DNA of 64,000 nt from Liolophura sinensis (taxonomy: Eukaryota; Mollusca; Polyplacophora; Chitonida; Chitonidae): positions 43,703,682-43,767,681 of the forward strand of contig NC_088300.1 in the NCBI RefSeq assembly GCF_032854445.1, given 5' to 3'. Positions within the stretch are counted from its first letter, which is position 1. Each line of letters begins with the position of its first letter. The notes below the pieces were generated by a model. That model was not told the DNA's origin. It did not search any database and worked only from the letters and a program-made list of their open reading frames with translations. The position numbers and the translations under genes were made by a program. Positions 47,501 through 59,873 of the stretch are shown here, piece by piece.

Positions 47501-47738
47501 AATGTCGCACGTGAGGCTCATAGATTCCGAGTCTTACAGATCTGATGTTAACTAAGGACTAACAAAGCACGCCTCCCTGATGTTACCCGGGCTTGTGTAT
47601 TGCATTAGTTATTATGCTATTAAAATACAGCACTACAGTAACCAATGTCTTACCGAATACGTCCACACATCCCCGCCCTATGCCCTTGGAGCCCCCTGTA
47701 ACGATGACAACCTTGTCCTTGAACCTCCCACCTGTCAT
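35049..47738 (-). CDS. HSD17B14: 17-beta-hydroxysteroid dehydrogenase 14-like SDR, complete, 9 coding exons
   Basis: Exons (minus strand): 47738-47654, 44686-44648, 41089-40992, 39693-39627, 39250-39159, 38512-38408, 37432-37365, 35749-35653, 35213-35049. Their sum is 816 nt: 271 residues plus TAG, matching human HSD17B14 (270 residues). All introns are GT-AG and phases fit (1,1,0,1,0,0,2,0). Classical short-chain dehydrogenase motifs are present: TGGSKGIG (14-21, dinucleotide binding), NNAG (92-95), catalytic Ser in NNSSLV (about 144-145), Tyr158 and Lys162 in TYVATK, and the PG motif (188-189). [11 protein letters not shown] and [11 protein letters not shown] are close to the HSD17B14 equivalents, which separates it from other SDRs. 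The family uses NAD+ and oxidises hydroxysteroids or other secondary alcohols in the cytosol; the substrate here is unknown. The start ATG is chosen because it gives the family's N-terminal length. Confidence 0.94.
35533..35575. repeat. (GT)n microsatellite in HSD17B14 intron 8
   Basis: About 18 GT units are followed by a short GC run (gcgcgcgc), about 80 bp from the exon 8 donor at 35652. Confidence 0.95.
35932..36255 (+). repeat. Direct repeat, copy 1 (HSD17B14 intron 7)
   Basis: Shares with 37683-38033 an ordered series: accagagcaatgacgacagt, aactggtgaaa, ttaggttttactttaactgt, catgtaaatag, gcaccatggcttg, ttatcatcacatttaatata, aaaacaatgcaagaggacca. The two copies flank the minisatellite and exon 7. 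Confidence 0.8.
36295..37180. repeat. Minisatellite of about 35-40 bp, over 20 units, HSD17B14 intron 7
   Basis: Units follow agaaaacatctgggataaca, cactcgggataagtggc, with variants (ctggagata, ctcaggata, cgcgggata). Some units are grouped with aacacagtatcagtgttgga blocks, giving higher-order repeats of about 230 bp. The apparent minus-strand proteins ([13 protein letters not shown] type) are artefacts of the repeat. Diverged unit-like sequence continues to the exon 8 acceptor at 35750 (ctgaaaacatataggataac). Confidence 0.9.
37683..38033 (+). repeat. Direct repeat, copy 2 (HSD17B14 intron 6)
   Basis: Partner of 35932-36255: accagagtagcgacgacagt, aaccggtgaaa, catgtaaatgcat, ggcaccatagttta, tttcatcacatttagcatac, aaaacaatgcaaagggacca. 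Identity is moderate, indicating an old interspersed or duplicated element of unknown type. Confidence 0.8.
38098..38290. repeat. About 37-bp tandem repeat, 5 copies, HSD17B14 intron 6
   Basis: Units contain ggactggtttgcatttaaga and ccgttaccaga. Copies begin near 38105, 38142, 38180, 38216 and 38250, with the later ones diverged. Confidence 0.8.
38533..38587 (-). mobile_element. Ultra-short SINE-B/C tail insertion beside exon 6 acceptor
   Basis: A 55-bp insertion holds only the SINE 3' end (minus strand: ttgagaacgacgttaaacac, then caagcactcac). It is bounded by a perfect 13-bp target duplication, acaaggataacga, at 38520-38532 and 38588-38600. One copy of the duplication forms the pyrimidine tract of the exon 6 acceptor (38513). 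The SINE runs in the direction of the gene. Confidence 0.9.
39733..39935 (-). mobile_element. SINE-A, nearly full length, HSD17B14 intron 3
   Basis: The minus strand contains the diverged tRNA head (39885-39930, aatggttagtgtgttggcgc), the central domain, and the 3' end (tattctttagcacggcgtaa) at about 39740-39765. Confidence 0.85.
39936..40022 (-). mobile_element. SINE-A 3' fragment adjoining the previous copy
   Basis: The sequence ttgcttggtgttttacgccg, tactcaagaatatttcg and gcggccagcatttcggtggg is another SINE-A 3' region in the same orientation. It directly abuts the head of the copy at 39733. Confidence 0.8.
40652..40805. repeat. About 80-bp tandem duplication
   Basis: agtatctatacgatttcttg, ggttaccatctgagagataa, gtagagtagttactctggg recurs from about 40730 as agtatctatgcaatttcttg, ggttaccatcttagagataa, gtgcagtagctactttggg. 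It lies in HSD17B14 intron 3. Confidence 0.85.
43182..43225 (+). mobile_element. SINE-A tail fragment inserted in the RNase H region
   Basis: The tail tattcttgagtacggcgtaa, aacaccaatcaaataaataa interrupts the RNase H frame just after a TIEK motif. The flanks carry a duplication agaagga (43175-43181 and 43226-43232). The insertion is younger than the LTR element. Confidence 0.85.
43535..44471 (+). repeat. 3' LTR of the Gypsy-type element
   Basis: Begins tgttacgagcctacgtcttt after the polypurine tract and ends gtggtacctttaca. Its first 90 bases align with 41122-41205 (tgtcacgaaccccgtcttt; ttttatttgtcagtgtctg followed by ctacatttt), identifying the truncated 5' LTR. Length is about 937 bp. Confidence 0.8.
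44495..44570 (-). mobile_element. SINE-A 3' fragment in HSD17B14 intron 2
   Basis: gattccttactcaagaatag, ttcatttatatgacagcagt and gatgggagg form a diverged antisense SINE-A segment between the LTR end and exon 2. Confidence 0.6.
45410..46050. repeat. Diverged about 25-bp repeat of GGTGAAAA / TTTTCACC, HSD17B14 intron 1
   Basis: More than 15 diverged units alternate a GTTTTCACC-type and a GGTGAAAA-type half (for example ggtgaaaatattt, ttttcacctgggtggaaact, acattttcacccactag, accaggtgaaacttgtttta). A unit such as TTTTCACCCAGGTGAAAA is self-complementary. An apparently unrelated stretch of about 80 bp lies at 45640-45720. Confidence 0.8.
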
Positions 47739-50700
47739 TCTGCCTTGGCACTGGCCTGTTCTACACCGCCTGTACGAACAGCTGATCTTACAACGTGTGT
47801 GTGTATATATATATGTGTGTGTGCGTTTATATCTATAGAGCCGGTCAACGTGACACACATTCAACATCACATGATATATATGTAATCTAGGGTTACGAAT
47901 ATCGGCCTCTGAATTATTGTCAGCCATTACCCGGAAAACCAATAATAGACCATTATGTTGACTTGGGGACAAACGAGTGTGAAAAAAAGAAAATGAACAC
48001 GCATCATCTAGGTCTCATTGACGTCAGATTTTGAATGTAAACTGGCGATAAAGGGTGAACTTTGACTAGGAATAAAGCCATGCAATGCTCACTTGCAGAC
48101 TGAGTGGTTGAATGATTGTGTACAGTAATCCAAGATTGATTGATTGATGGCTGTTTATAAACGGTTATAGGGAAGAGGTCAGGGATAGGTCAAGCTGGTA
48201 TACCATCAAACCATATATATATAATGACCCAGGACAAACAATATATTGATTCTGTCTGTTCACCAACCACGACCAGGTACCTGCCATTAACTCTTTCCAG
48301 ATTTTCTCCACAGTATCATCCGATCTAACTCAGAATTGACAGGGGTAATGTTGAGGGCCAAACGAGGTACAGCGTGAAGTATTCGATAATAGCGTGTGTA
48401 TGCAAATTGGGCAATACTGACACAGGCGTCACAAGCATTGAAGGTTAAAGTGTCACGGGCTTGTATGTTAAAGTTTATAATCAATACGGTGGACGAAACT
48501 AAAAAATATTAGTCAACGAGATGGACGAAGTTATCATTTTAGGTCGAAGACTATAAAACTGCCGCTAGACACCGAAGCAGAGCATTATTTCTTAATTGTA
48601 TGCAATGAAGTACGGGGCGGATTTTTTGATGCGATGAATTATGACGTCACAAGTTTTTATGTGCTGTTTTTCACAAATGTGTGGAAGCCGGTTAAGGCCA
48701 CCGTCGTACCAAGCGATGGCACGATTGTGAGATGCTAGCTTGGGGTCATCGCTGGTAGGATGCTTGCATCGCGTCATCGCATCGTGCTATCGCCTCGTGC
48801 CATCACTTTATATCATCGTGGCATGGCTTCACATTAACGTGCCATCACTTCTTGCCATCGCCCCGCAATGGAACGAAAGTATAATGTTGGGGTGATGGCC
48901 CTATCCGGTTTCCGTACGCAGGAGCAAATGTTGACCAGTCATGTACAGCCTCACGCGCAATGACATGATATAGAAAATATAAAAAGAACTGGTTAAAATG
49001 TAGATAAACACAAACTAGGAAATGAGGTTGAAATGTTGAATCTGGGAGACTCATAACCGGTAGTTAAACAAAATGCTGTAGGGTTTTTTAGTCAATTCAG
49101 TTCAATTCAAGATCGTATTTTAATTTCTGCTCATTAATTAATTTACAGGCACAGCGCGTCTTATTTGGCCAAGCGAAGATCCAGAGTAAGAGCATTCAAA
49201 GATCAGCTCTAAAGTTTAGAACTGTCTCAAAACGGGGAATCAAAACATGAACGATACCAAAGCCTTTGTGACAAATAGTCCCAATCTGCTACAGCGTTGA
49301 AGTAGGAAATCAGTAGGCCCTATACTGAATGCTGCATGTCGCTTTCATTCATACATGTCATCAGATAGGAAGAGAAGTCATTCATTGTGATTGGAATCAG
49401 TATCGCAACATTTGAAACCAAATCGGCTTTCTGTTCCCACCGGTAAAATACGCTTTTTGTAGTATGTAATATTTAATAATGTATTTTGGTAGGTATATGT
49501 GTGTCTTCAAAGATCACCCTACTGCGCAAACGGCCATATGGGCGTCGTCGGCCGCTTACTGTCATGGTGGCCCCACAACCAAAGGTATTTGTAAATAAAG
49601 ACAATTAATAATTTATTAGCGTGTCTACTTAATATATAGTAAATTCTCTACAGCACTTAGCGATGTATGTCTACGCTCCGCAAATACCCGCTGACATATT
49701 ATACATCTGCGCGCCTATAAAGGCTATGTAGTTATGAGTCAAAGGACCTGGTATGGTAAGGTGGTGAGTCGGCCCCAGTGAAAGAAACTGTTCACCTCTA
49801 ACAGCGAAACTGACTATAGCTGTCAATGATATTAAGGCTACTTCTTATTTTCAGTTCTGTTTTACTCTTCTCTTCCTGTTATATGACTAGCATGCGACTT
49901 ATAAAACTCCAAACATGCACTGAGGCGATATATAGGTCATAAAATCGAAAAATTGTAGCCGGCTCCAGTGATTCCAGTGATCTTTTATTGCATTAGACAC
50001 TGCAGAATTGTGAAAATCACTCAAAATTCTTGAGCACGCAGTTATGAACCAATCAATTAAATAAATATATAACCAATGTAAATTTTAGCCTTATACTTCC
50101 GCTACGCATAACATGTTAATTTTAATGATAGTTGCAGGTCGACACGTGCTCTCAACCAGGATTCACGTATGCTTTCGCTGTAGTAGCTACACGTTACGTA
50201 ATACCGTATCTTAACTATTTTCCCAATAACGACTTAGTCCGCTGTACTATGGAGGATGCCCGCGATACTAAAGTAGAAAATATGTATTTCAAACTTGTCA
50301 AAATTGATCACATTTTAAAGTTTATATTTTACATATCAAGACAAACGATAACCAAAACGATAAATGATAACACGTAGAAACACGCACTTGAAAGTTTCAA
50401 GATAAAGATATTTTTCTGTAAATCAAAAACACAGCGTCTCGTTTGAACGAAAAATTGGCATTGTTGATGGAGAGTGCATTTTTGCCGGGTTGTTCATAAG
50501 CAACCATTTCTTTTATGGCCATATAACTTTTATGAGTAGTTCGACCAAGATTTATACTTCTAATTTGGAAATTTACAGAATTGTGTTGGGATTTTGAAAT
50601 TTGCACTTTCTTATCGTACCTCTCTGGGGCCGATTCTCTGCCTTACCGCACAAGGTCCTTTAAACAGGACCACACGTGTCACGCTGGGTCAAATGGTCAA

Positions 50701-53000
50701 TTAATTTCTGGTGGTCAGTATGCTGTGCAGTTGGGATTATGCATGAGTTCGGAGGCTGCAAAAGTCAGAGAATTGGGAGGATTTCACACAGATTATACAT
50801 AGTACTCCAGTGTTGCAAGAGAACAATAGAGTTAAAGCCAATCTAGCTTGGACCCGAGTCGCCTTTGCGCGGTAAAAGGTTCGATATATATTGAAACACA
50901 TTTATAATTCACCAAAAAACCCAGTGGAATATTAGGTGTCTGTAAACCACAGAAGAATACTGCCATGATCACACAAAAATATCATGTTTGTCTCAATATT
51001 TTTTTGTTGAATTATATAAAAAAAAATCACCAATTTTTATATTATGCGTTTTTCAGGTGTGTCGATATACAATCTAGGCATCGTGACAAACATCTCTATA
51101 ACAACTGTCAACAATAATGAACGTTCTAGATTGACAAACAAAAGACCAACTTTTCAACACAAACCATCATAGAAACAGGAATGAATCCTATAAAGAGTCA
51201 AGGTCAGCCGTTTCCAGTGATACCGGAAAGACGACAATGAATCTTCCATAGTTTTTACCTGAAGTCAGCGATTTTTTTCAAACTAATTGTAAGTATCAAC
51301 GGTTTACCGGCATAACAAACTGCAGAACAATCCTTTCTCTGGTTCTTGGGAAGAAGATGTTCAAACGATTTGGTATAAAATCCAACATGGCTTCCAAACC
51401 ACGTGACATAGAAAAGGGCAATAGCAGGACTGAAAACTGCAAAGTTTTGAGTGAATCGGTCAAACGGTCTAGGCTGTAGGGCGATCACAAAATAGATGGA
51501 ATAAAAATAATAATCCAAACGAAAACAATAGGTGTTCCGCAATACTACCTGCCGGGAGCCTTAATATATGATGATATACGATGATTCTACGGTATGTGGA
51601 TTAATAGGCAAAGGAAATAAAAAATAAGATGCATGCCATCTAGAACTATTTCAAACCGTTGCTTCTACCTTTAATGTCAATGAGCTATCATTTCATATTA
51701 ACATACTTCACCTGAGAAAGACCAACACAGAAAGATAACAATGATGGTTACCTAGAAACCCTTTAAAGACACACAGCTCTGCCTTTCCCGGCCAAGACAT
51801 TTCCCATAATAACACTGACCAGTAGTACATTATATTGTTCGTCTGGCAAAAATATTGTAGAGGAAATGATTTTTCACGTGCTAGCTAAATTTGAGGGCAG
51901 CGCTGGTAACATGGGAGACAACTTTGCAAACGTTTGTTCTTGCACCATTACCTCCCTTTAGGCATGATGTTACGCTTTTCAGGAATCAAGACCTTTCTTA
52001 ACATTTTTCCTTTCGGGAAGTTCAATTCCGTACATTTTAGGTTTTTTTTTTAGTGGCAGTCATCAATATTTAGTTAAATGCTAAATGAGATTTATTGATG
52101 CTGAGAGTTTGAAATGTTTGTGTGAAATGGTACATATACAACAGATGGTGTCAGGTAGTGATGCCCTCTTCGCATAGCTAGATACTTCTCCATGATGTTG
52201 ACAGAGTAGGGTCCAGATTTTGATGGTCAGCCCATGTGAAGATCTTTCTGGCTGCTTTATTGACCATGGAATGTTTGGGGCCGAGTGACAACACCAAGAA
52301 TTATCAATGTCTCATATGGAAAATTAATAGGATCTGTGGTCATCACGCGCATTGGGGTAAAGGGAGCAGCAGTTGTCTGAATGGGTTATGGACGATAGTT
52401 TGGAAGTCTCAAATGCTGCAGGCAATTCAAGAGGGTTCTGTCTACGTGACCATAAATTTTAGTTACTTATTCAGTTCTTTGCATTTTAACACCCAGTCTC
52501 CTTTGCTTATTACTGATCGACCAATGAGACATTACGAAATAAAAAATACAAAACAACTATTAACAAACCATCAAACAAACAAACGAATCTTCACGGACTA
52601 TATATAAAGAGACACGTACAAAAGGACAGAAAATGCAAAACGCCAGAATGAAAACCAAATACTGGAATCCGAATTTAAAAAAATTGCTTCAGGTGTCTGT
52701 TGGAGCATATTAGAGCATAAAAAATAAACATGTTTAGGTACATATTTTCTGACATCTCCTCTTTCCTCATCGCCGTGACGTGTTCTCTGCACAAAATTAG
52801 CAACTGGTGGCATTTTTTCTAATTTTGTCATCAGTACACACTAAAAATACCTTGTTGTGCGAAACTCGAACAAAAATACACAGCTGGTCAGAAGGGAAAA
52901 TTTTTTATTTATTTACCGTGGATAATGAAAAAGATAAAACTCAGATATCTAAGAAAAAACTAACAACGGAAGAAAAAAAATATCAACAAAACGCCAAAAA
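47739..53000. other. Upstream region of HSD17B14-like gene and unique intergenic DNA
   Basis: The 5' untranslated region and promoter of the dehydrogenase must lie just above 47738, but I see no TATA box or other decisive signal. The rest contains no recognisable exon, RNA gene or known repeat apart from the short array at 48690-48875. Confidence 0.5.
48690..48875. repeat. Degenerate short repeat around CATCGC/GTGCCATC
   Basis: A run of motifs such as gcgatggcacg, gggtcatcgc, gcgtcatcgcatcgtgctat, cgcctcgtgccatcac, cgtgccatcac and ttgccatcgcc, with a variable period of about 9-18 bp. It is a low-complexity microsatellite-like tract. Confidence 0.65.
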
Positions 53001-54049
53001 GATCTTCAGAGTAGATCTCCTATTGATAGTTCCAGGCTTACATGTACTTTTCCTGTCAACAACCCAGACCTATAGTCTGACAGGTTTGTAGTCGTGGAAT
53101 GGAGGGATGAATATAGGAACAATAAACAAAAGTTTCACATGGTCGGTCTCTTGGTCCGTAGCACTAACTCTTAACCCTTTAACGGTTCATAGGAATAAGT
53201 AAATCCCAGTGTGTGTTTGCGGTCACGATGACACAAAGAATTATAATAGGCCACAGACTATAGCATTGCCATGTGGTCCATCAAGATCAGCATCAAGTAA
53301 ATATCGATAATAGGATCACGGAATGTACCATTTTTAGATGACGTATAATCCCTCCCACAGACTGATGAAGTACTCCCTCTTCCTCGCCTCCACAAATCAA
53401 TAGAAAGGCAAATACACTGCACTGATGAGGTACAAATGACACCACTATTGGACACCATAGAGATTTTTTAGACTTTCAAGATCACTCTACTCAAGTTTGA
53501 AACTCGTACAAAGCGGGTTTAAAAACTTCCATGTTTAGGAAATCAGAATTAAACTGCACTAGTTTTATCCAAATTTTCTTTACAAGGAAAATATTTGCGT
53601 AACAGTGCTCAGGTAGGATTTATGAAACTCACTGGTTCATGTATCTTTGTGCTCAGATAAGACACCTTTATTCATGATCTGAATTTCCAGGGTTAAGAAA
53701 TATGAATTCCACTGCACTGTTATTATCTTATTTCTCTTTACAAAGACAGGCAGGACTGTTAGCGTAGGAGTGCTCTTAAAGGGTGCATAAGCCTATGGGG
53801 AACTCAAGGCCTTAACACAAGGCTTGGGTTTCTATGCTTTCGTGCAGGTAAATTCATATCTTGGTTGGTTCTTCTGTGTCCCGAAGGCATAAAAAATTAT
53901 TAACCAATTTAGCAATAGTCACGAAAAAGAATGGACGTTGGCGCCCAAACTTATCAGATAAAGGAGGTTATATAGAAAGTCCGAACCTTTTTTTTCTCTG
54001 GCGTCTGATTGAAGATGATCATTCCTATTTCATAAAAGAGCAGATATGT

Positions 54050-54560
54050 ACACGAAGGAAAGAAAGTGTTTGAACCCGTCATTCGTATTTCGCTTCAAGA
54101 ACATTATAACATCATATCATAAACAAGGCTTACAGACAGCCTAGCAATGATGCCAAAGGGCACCGATTCTTTCTTTCGATGCATGGTGTTTATAAGGCTT
54201 TTTAATATTTTGAGATATTTGACGTGCTGCCGAACGACAGTGTCTTCTTGTAGCACACCGGTTGCATGGCAGGCATTCTTAGTTTGCTGCCACAGTTTAA
54301 TGAGGAGTATACACAAATATGTGAGGGAGAGAAATTGTTTGAGCTTGTTATATGTTTTTCGTTACCATTATTACCTATTATCCTAAACAAGGCTTAAATG
54401 CAACTTAACAAGGGTGCCAAAGGGCATGGATTCTATATTTGTTTGCATGGTTTTCAATTTGTTTGAAACATTTGTGATTCTGCCTAACGACAGTGCCTTC
54501 TTGTAGCACACCGGTCGTATTGCAGACATCCTTAGTTTGCTGCCACACTGCATGCCATCC
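54050..54560 (+). repeat. Two-copy tandem duplication, about 264-bp period
   Basis: The blocks aaacaaggctta, gatgccaaagggcaccgatt, cgacagtgtcttcttgtagc, acaccggttgcatggcagg and cttagtttgctgccaca (from about 54120) recur from about 54384 with substitutions. Confidence 0.85.
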
Positions 54561-55969
54561 GGAAGACACCTGACCTAACGTACCGCCCAGTCACAGTGTA
54601 CAGTATCTATATAGCGATCGCACTTAACAGGTTTATCCCCTTGTGCTGAGCTTATTTACAGCAGGACAACCAGTATTATTAAAATATGAGACACCAAGTT
54701 TTCAGTAACGAACAAAATTAAATAAAATGTACAAATTAACTATTTCCAAATCAGCCCCCAATCTTCTGTATCATTCCAGCATCTGGATTTGCTATTGTTG
54801 TATCAGTGGCTTGCCCTACAATCACAATTCGGTACGGCAGCGTTAACCAATCTCTAATACTCGACAGGTTAGTATTCCAGAACAACGTAGACGTCGAAGA
54901 CAAAATTAGGGTATACCACTTTAGACCTTCCTACACATGTTTGCAATTTGGTCTTGGAGAAAAGCCAAGAAGGTCTGGCACCGATTCGCTTTCTCTTCCG
55001 CGCATCTCCGAAATCTTTTATGGAATTCGATCAGATCCTAAGGGACGCCCAGACCAGAACGCATAGAAGCGTCTGTCATCACTCGAACTGAGGGCCAATA
55101 ACACAGTAGCTAGTGGCATAATCATACTTTGTGTGTCGTGTATAACATATTGGAGGTGTTGAAGTGTAGCGCGGGAACGTACATCAAATTGCGGCAGACA
55201 TAGCAATATCACGTGACACTGAGTATGACTTCAAAAGGAACGCCCAGCCCCAGTTCGGCTCTATAGTGCATATCGCTATATTAAACTGTCTGAAATAATT
55301 ACTATGCTGTGTTAGCTCTTTTTGAAGAAAGTTGTTTTATTCAGTTGATTGAGGGTTATTTTGCTTTATCCCTCAGAAGTACGTGGCACTTTCTGGGATT
55401 AAATTACAAAAGTTTCTGGAAAGTTACAATTAAACAACTATCACTTTCTAAAATAATTTTTATTCACGAATATATCTTCTTTTCCTTCGTAATTTTGACA
55501 TGGTCATTTTCAAATATCATTTTCTGCTGCCTCTATATTCTTAATCATGTCATTGGTTGTGTCGTTACATCGGGACATCTAATCACACCTTTGTGATGAC
55601 TTTTGTGATGGCCAACGTCAGTCATCTTTGGACAAAACTGAACATCCCAAAATAATCCAGAAAAAGAACCATCCAACATGTCGAAACGGTTGGAAAACAG
55701 CCGTCAGATATCTCCGCCTATAATGCGCAAACATTTGAGTTTCGAGACAAGATTCAGATTGAGAAGCCCTCTTGTAGGGTGAAATGCTTACTAGCTTGCC
55801 TTCACACAAGATCCTTGACTCTTGGCGATTTTAAATTACTTTGCGTTATTGTTTTTGCTTTTAACAAGCATGTTTGGTAGGAAATAAGAGCAGGCAATGT
55901 GACGTAATGGGTAAAGCTTATACGTGTATCACATGTACGTGTGATTACAGCGTCAGGTTACTGGCTTCT

Positions 55970-56070
55970 CAGCGGGAAGGTCTTCCAGCAACCTGCGGAT
56001 TGTCGTGGGTTTCCCCTGGACTCTCGTATAAGTGAAATATTCTTGAGTACGGCGTAAAACACCAATCAAA

Positions 56071-56113
<43 letters not shown>

Positions 56114-56114
56114 A
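55970..56114 (+). mobile_element. SINE-A copy with internal deletion and (AAAT)n tail
   Basis: Contains gggaaggtcttccagcaacc, tgcggattgtcgtgggtttc, then jumps to ctcgtataagtgaaatattc and gtacggcgtaaaacaccaat, followed by about 13 AAAT units. It is bounded by the 11-bp target duplication tactggcttct (55959-55969, 56115-56125). The corresponding site in the paralogous unit near 61095 is empty. Confidence 0.92.
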
Positions 56115-56465
56115 TACTGGCTTCTTTTTGTCAGGTTTTTCATCTAACATCCACATTAGTGAAGGACTGTAAAAACAATGAAGTGAATATCTGACTAAGC
56201 CACTCTTTCAAAAGAAGGCTCTGGCATAATGTATCATTGAAAGGGTGGAAATTATAACCTCTTGATTGATGATAACTATAAAACTATGTCCCATATATTG
56301 TAGTTAAAGCTTAAGTTAGAAATAGCGTTCTATTTTGAACTTTTTATTGATGCACGTATAGGCTTACTGTTTGATGAATTGCTTTGGAAGAAATGCTACA
56401 TTCTTCTGAATACAGAAAATGAAGTCACATGAGTTAGACGGCTTCTGGGATGAGCTTTCTGGGCT

Positions 56466-57125
56466 TTATGATATGAGTCTAAGTCGCTCATCTAGAGAGA
56501 AGAACCATACGTAGGAGGAGTTAGTATAATTCACGTTCTTACTGAAGCCAACCAAGTATGTATTAATGCCACAATGACAGTAAGACGAACGAATCAAGTC
56601 ACGCGATACCAATGCGAACGCACAACCATTTTGTAAACCCAAGAGTGAATTTTTCAAAAGCTATATGTTTCATTTTTGTTGGGCATCTTGGAAATGCATC
56701 TACGAGAGAAAACATGTCCTATTTTTTATAACTCAGGGTTGACGGGATGTAGAAAATACTTTCTGGATTACGTCTTATATTTATATTTTCATTCAAATAT
56801 TGGCTCAAGCCAACCGGTTTTTCTTGCTAAAAGTAAATCAGAAATGAAGTTTTTCATTTACACATCAGTCCAAATGTCATCACAAGATTCACACAATGGA
56901 CGTTAGGAAAAACTAAGGCAGTTGTTTTACTTTCTAAGATGTAAGAGACATTGCTGTTCGGATTATGAAGTTCTAGTGCTGTTGTCTCGTTGTCGTTTAA
57001 GATGGGAACCACGGTATTGTGTCCTGATTTCGTGATGTAGATTACGTAAGTAAAATAGCCCAGTGTTAGAATAGATCCCACGGTGGCATGACGTGAGAGT
57101 GATGATTTAGCGGTAGACTTTTTAC
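56466..57125 (-). pseudogene. Relic coding-like segment with a hydrophobic segment, family unknown
   Basis: A minus-strand frame reads LSRHATVGSILTLGYFTYVI then ITKSG, resembling a signal-anchor. It continues through TALELHNPNSN and FPNVHCVNLVMTFGLMCK to a stop at 56854; a further frame ends with SKNVNYTNSSYVWFF...RLIS near 56466. The paralogous unit (about 62130-61443) keeps the same frames (YFTYLISITKSG, TALELHN, HCVILVLTYGLMCK, SKNVNF), with a SINE and a stop in between. This suggests a once-coding origin. I do not recognise the protein; chance is not excluded. Confidence 0.35.
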
Positions 57126-59873
57126 CCTAGGAGAATAAACCTGATTATTTCTTATAGATGACTGATAACCGAAATATTCCACACACAAGGCCTGTACGTT
57201 AACCATAATTATTCATTCATTCCACGAATTACGTCAATAGCAATTCAAACCTGATTTACATCAAGAAGAAAGGAAAAGAATCATGGAATTTATCGGTGTA
57301 TGATGAGATTTTTACCGCAAAATCTCATCATACACCGGTCGATGAAGCTCTTCAATCTGCCTTCTGTAATTCAATAAATAAAAGGAAAGAGCAAATGTGT
57401 AGCACTATCCAGGTACAATAGGATAATAACAAATTGTAGAAATACAAAAAACCTATGGATTTTTTTAATCTGTATCTGATATTGTTTCTGTGTGAAGTAA
57501 GATATCCTGATTGATGGTATGAAATTCTAGGGTTAAGAAATTTGTACATAAGAGAGGCTACAGAGTAAAGTATAAAGCTAGTATAGGCTCCCGTTTATGT
57601 TTGCAATCTGGTCAGTGGGCTCAAATCCAAGAGAAATCTAAGGTCTGGTACTGTTTTACTTACAGTTCTACGTGTCTCCAAAATCTTTGCCGACTTCGAA
57701 CAGAGCCACACTTGACTAAGGGACATCCTGTAAAGAAAGGTGTAAAACTCCCGTAATCACTCAAACTGAAGGTCAATGACATAGTTACTGGCGGCGTGAT
57801 TTTGTTGTGTATAACCAATTGTAGGGAATGGCGTGTATCAAAGGAACATGGATCAGGCTATAGAGTTCAACACTGCAGAACAATCTCTCATGACACTGGC
57901 TTTTCTCACTTTTCATGTACTTGTATATAGTTTTTCTTGCATATTCCTTTGGAAACTCGTTTTAATAATCTAACTTTCTCGATTTTACGCCTGTAAGGCG
58001 CAATCAGATTGTTCAAATTTTTGAGTTTATACGCCAATAAACCAAAAAAAAAAAAAAAAAAAATGAAGCCACGCCCACATAGAACTACTTTTTCTAAGAA
58101 TAGAACTGAAAGAGACCGACGGTACGTCATGTAAAATGACAAATAGACCACTATAGATATATCTGCTATCGCCTGTATTATATTCACACTCATATGGATC
58201 GGTACAAACTCTGTGGATAGTCTAAGATGAATTAAGACTGTTCAAACACTAGTGCCTACCTTAGTGTATGGACTTGATCACAAACACGCGCAGGCGTGCT
58301 GGGTCGCCGTGTGAATGTGTATATTCGAGTGTGAGTGCTCGCCAAATATAAGCCATTATGATCGAAATCACTTTCCAACTTATGTTTAAAATACACACTG
58401 TTGTTCTTGGATAAGCAGTTTGTTTTAAACAACGAGATATCGTCCATATGTTACACGTATTTTACAACCGGCATAATAAAGTCGCAAGCGTCTTGTCGCC
58501 TAGAAAATGCGTTTCATAAAATAAATTCAACTCTTTCTTTATCTTCTCCACCAAAGTTTTCTAACTCGGAATTCACCTTCTAAATGTTATTAGAAGAATG
58601 TTTTTACAATTCTTTTTGAAAAGGACCCGCAGATGTGAACTTTGGCACGACTCTTGGCTCGCCGTACACGTGATGGTTGCTTAGTAACAGTAGAACTTTG
58701 ATCACCAATTTCATTGACCCAAAGAATCTCATTCATAAAATGTGTATTCTGGAGGCAGCGGCGTCCCCTTCTTCAAAACAATCGACTGACATTTCTCACA
58801 TTTTGGAATAAAAGTAAAACATTAGATAACATCATTTTATTGCATAAATTAAATTGTAAGGATTGACTGTAATATTTTATCACTGAATATCGTATCCTGA
58901 TTTTGCGATGCGCCTTACGTTAGTAAGGCATTATACCATGAGGCATTATAAAAATACAGACCTGATAAGACAGAATTGACGTGAAAGCGATGTTATAGAG
59001 AGTTCTTAGGCGAATAAGCCTGATTACCCATCTTGCGAACAGACCTTGTGGAGAAGAGAAAAAAATCTAAAGGTTTTTGCTAATGAGAACAAATCCATTG
59101 AGAGAAAAAAAATAAAAGACCTCAATCTAAGGTTTAATAAAAACTTCGGAATATGGCTCTCTTTGGTGGGTGAGTCGGCTCGTTCGCAGGCTTACCTTTC
59201 CTACCAGGAATTAAACCTCTATAGTCTGACAGGGTACTGTTATTATCTCAGTTTTCTTCACATGGACAGTGTGAAATGTCTGCGTACGAGTTTTGTTAAG
59301 AGGTGCATAAGCCTAATGTAGAATGAGGCCGAAAACAGAATTAAGGTTTACAACTTTAAACCCTCCTACATATGTTTGCAATCAGATCAGTGGAAAAAGA
59401 GCCAAGGAGAACCGTAGGTCTCGCACCGATTCACTTTCTCTTCCATGTGTCTCCGAAATATTTATCGATTTCGACCAGAGCCTAAATTGACTGAGGGACG
59501 TCCAGTGCAGAACGTATAGATGCGTCTGTCATCACTCAAACTGAGGGTCAATAACACTGCAGCTAGTCGCATGATCATGCTTTGTGTCTCGTGTATAACC
59601 TATCTGATGTGTTGAAGGGTAGCGCCGAAACATACATAAAACTGCATTACCATATGTGGCTGATATACCAGTTTCATGTGATACTGAAGGAAAGTCCAGC
59701 CTCAAATGGGCTCTGAAGTGCATATGGTTATATTAAGATGTCTAAATGCTGCGTTGACTGTTTTTAAAGGAAACTGCTTTAGATGGACTAAGGGTTACTT
59801 TGTTTCGTTCCTAAAGGTTTACGCTATACATAATGACCTGACATGTTTTGGGATAATATTAAATCGTGCTGTA